Shown here: in pieces, positions 5,966 to 6,422 of the stretch
How positions within the stretch are numbered: the stretch's first letter is position 1
How the letters are laid out: each line of letters opens with the position of its first letter
NCBI GenBank assembly: GCA_021823555.1
Contig: JAKANW010000175.1
Location: forward strand, 1 to 6,422
DNA length: 6,422 bases
Direction of reading: 5' to 3'
DNA from: Chloroflexota bacterium
Lineage (GTDB): Bacteria; Chloroflexota; Anaerolineae; Anaerolineales; Villigracilaceae
Notes under the pieces: model-generated
What the model was told of the DNA's origin: nothing
What the model saw: the letters and a program-made list of their open reading frames with translations, nothing else
Databases searched by the model: none
Position numbers and translations under genes: made by a program

Positions 5966-6422
5966 ATGATCGAAACCAATGACCTGAGTAAACAGTTCAA
6001 CGATTTTTGGGCTGTGGACGGTGTGACGATCAACGTTAAACCGGGCCAGATCCTGGCTTTTCTTGGCCAGAACGGCGCGGGCAAGACGACCACTGTTCGT
6101 ATGTTAACCGCCCTGCTCAACCCGACCCGCGGTTGGGCGCGCGTGGCCGGTTACGACACTCTCCATCAAGGGCAGCAGGTACGCGCGTCGGTGGGGGTGC
6201 TGACCGAGCAGCACGGCCTTTACGTGCGCATGAACGGGGAAGAGTACCTCAACTTTTTTGGAGAAGTTTATTCTCTCAGCCCGCATAGGCGCAAGGCGCG
6301 CAGCGATTACCTGCTTGAATATTTCGGCCTGGCGCAGGCTGCCAGACGCCGTATCGGTGAATATTCCAAAGGGATGCGGCAGAAGCTGGCGCTGGCACGC
6401 GCTTTGATGCACGAGCCGCCCG
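5966..6422 (+). CDS. ABC exporter ATP-binding subunit (3' end missing)
   Basis: 152 residues are visible before the window edge. The protein is the cytoplasmic ATPase of an ABC-2-type exporter, the group containing drug, sodium and polysaccharide-like efflux systems (CcmA/DrrA/NatA type). Walker A is GQNGAGKTT at 34-42, with Q in place of the commoner P. The Q-loop region is VGVLTEQHGLY at 76-86. The ABC signature is the YSKGMRQKL form at 133-141, typical of this exporter group. The chain stops at ALMHEPP, just short of where Walker B, the D-loop and the H-loop should lie. The membrane permease is not in the window and would be expected downstream. The cargo cannot be told. The gene is 41 bases after lgt with its own possible promoter, so it may be a separate unit. 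Confidence 0.93.
   Translation, partial: MIETNDLSKQFNDFWAVDGVTINVKPGQILAFLGQNGAGKTTTVRMLTALLNPTRGWARVAGYDTLHQGQQVRASVGVLTEQHGLYVRMNGEEYLNFFGEVYSLSPHRRKARSDYLLEYFGLAQAARRRIGEYSKGMRQKLALARALMHEPP

Noticed and set aside
6104..6412. Minus-strand open frame opposite the ABC ATPase
   Set aside because: It is antisense to the conserved Q-loop and signature region, and its translation shows no recognisable features.

Overview
The window is gene-dense, of moderately high GC, and coded entirely on the plus strand. It holds six protein genes, the first and last cut by the window edges, and no RNA gene, mobile element, CRISPR array or long gene-free stretch. Several features suggest a Chloroflexota bacterium, probably Anaerolineae-like: the S1-protein/FtsK pairing, a GAF protein following membrane helices with a C-terminal helix-turn-helix-like end, a phosphatidylinositol-phosphate-synthase-type lipid enzyme, and an Lgt with the GGLGIPG variant. 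This placement rests on recalled family features, not on a search.

Layout. Positions 1-1077 hold the 3' part of a membrane-anchored GAF protein with a putative DNA-binding C-terminus. A perfect Shine-Dalgarno leads into 1092-2036, a three-S1-domain RNA-binding protein resembling ribosomal protein S1. Only three bases after its stop, and in the same reading frame, 2040-4244 encodes a complete FtsK/SpoIIIE DNA translocase (four membrane helices, linker, motor, gamma domain). These three genes look like one transcription unit. A 65-base gap (4245-4309) precedes a second unit: a CDP-alcohol phosphatidyltransferase (4310-4939) and, ten bases later, prolipoprotein diacylglyceryl transferase lgt (4950-5924). 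After 41 bases, containing a promoter-like sequence, an ABC exporter ATPase starts at 5966 and runs off the right edge.

How the genes fit together. The second unit is coherent. The lipid enzyme makes an anionic phospholipid from CDP-diacylglycerol, and Lgt moves diacylglycerol from phospholipid (canonically phosphatidylglycerol) onto lipoprotein cysteines. The first unit joins translation or RNA binding with chromosome segregation, which suggests growth-linked housekeeping expression, not a dedicated pathway.

I found no convincing new system. The points most worth a second look are the in-frame S1/FtsK junction, the kinase-less membrane GAF-HTH architecture, the inositol-phosphate-type residues in the lipid enzyme, and two oddities of Lgt: proline where E. 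coli has the key histidine, and a strongly acidic C-terminal tail.
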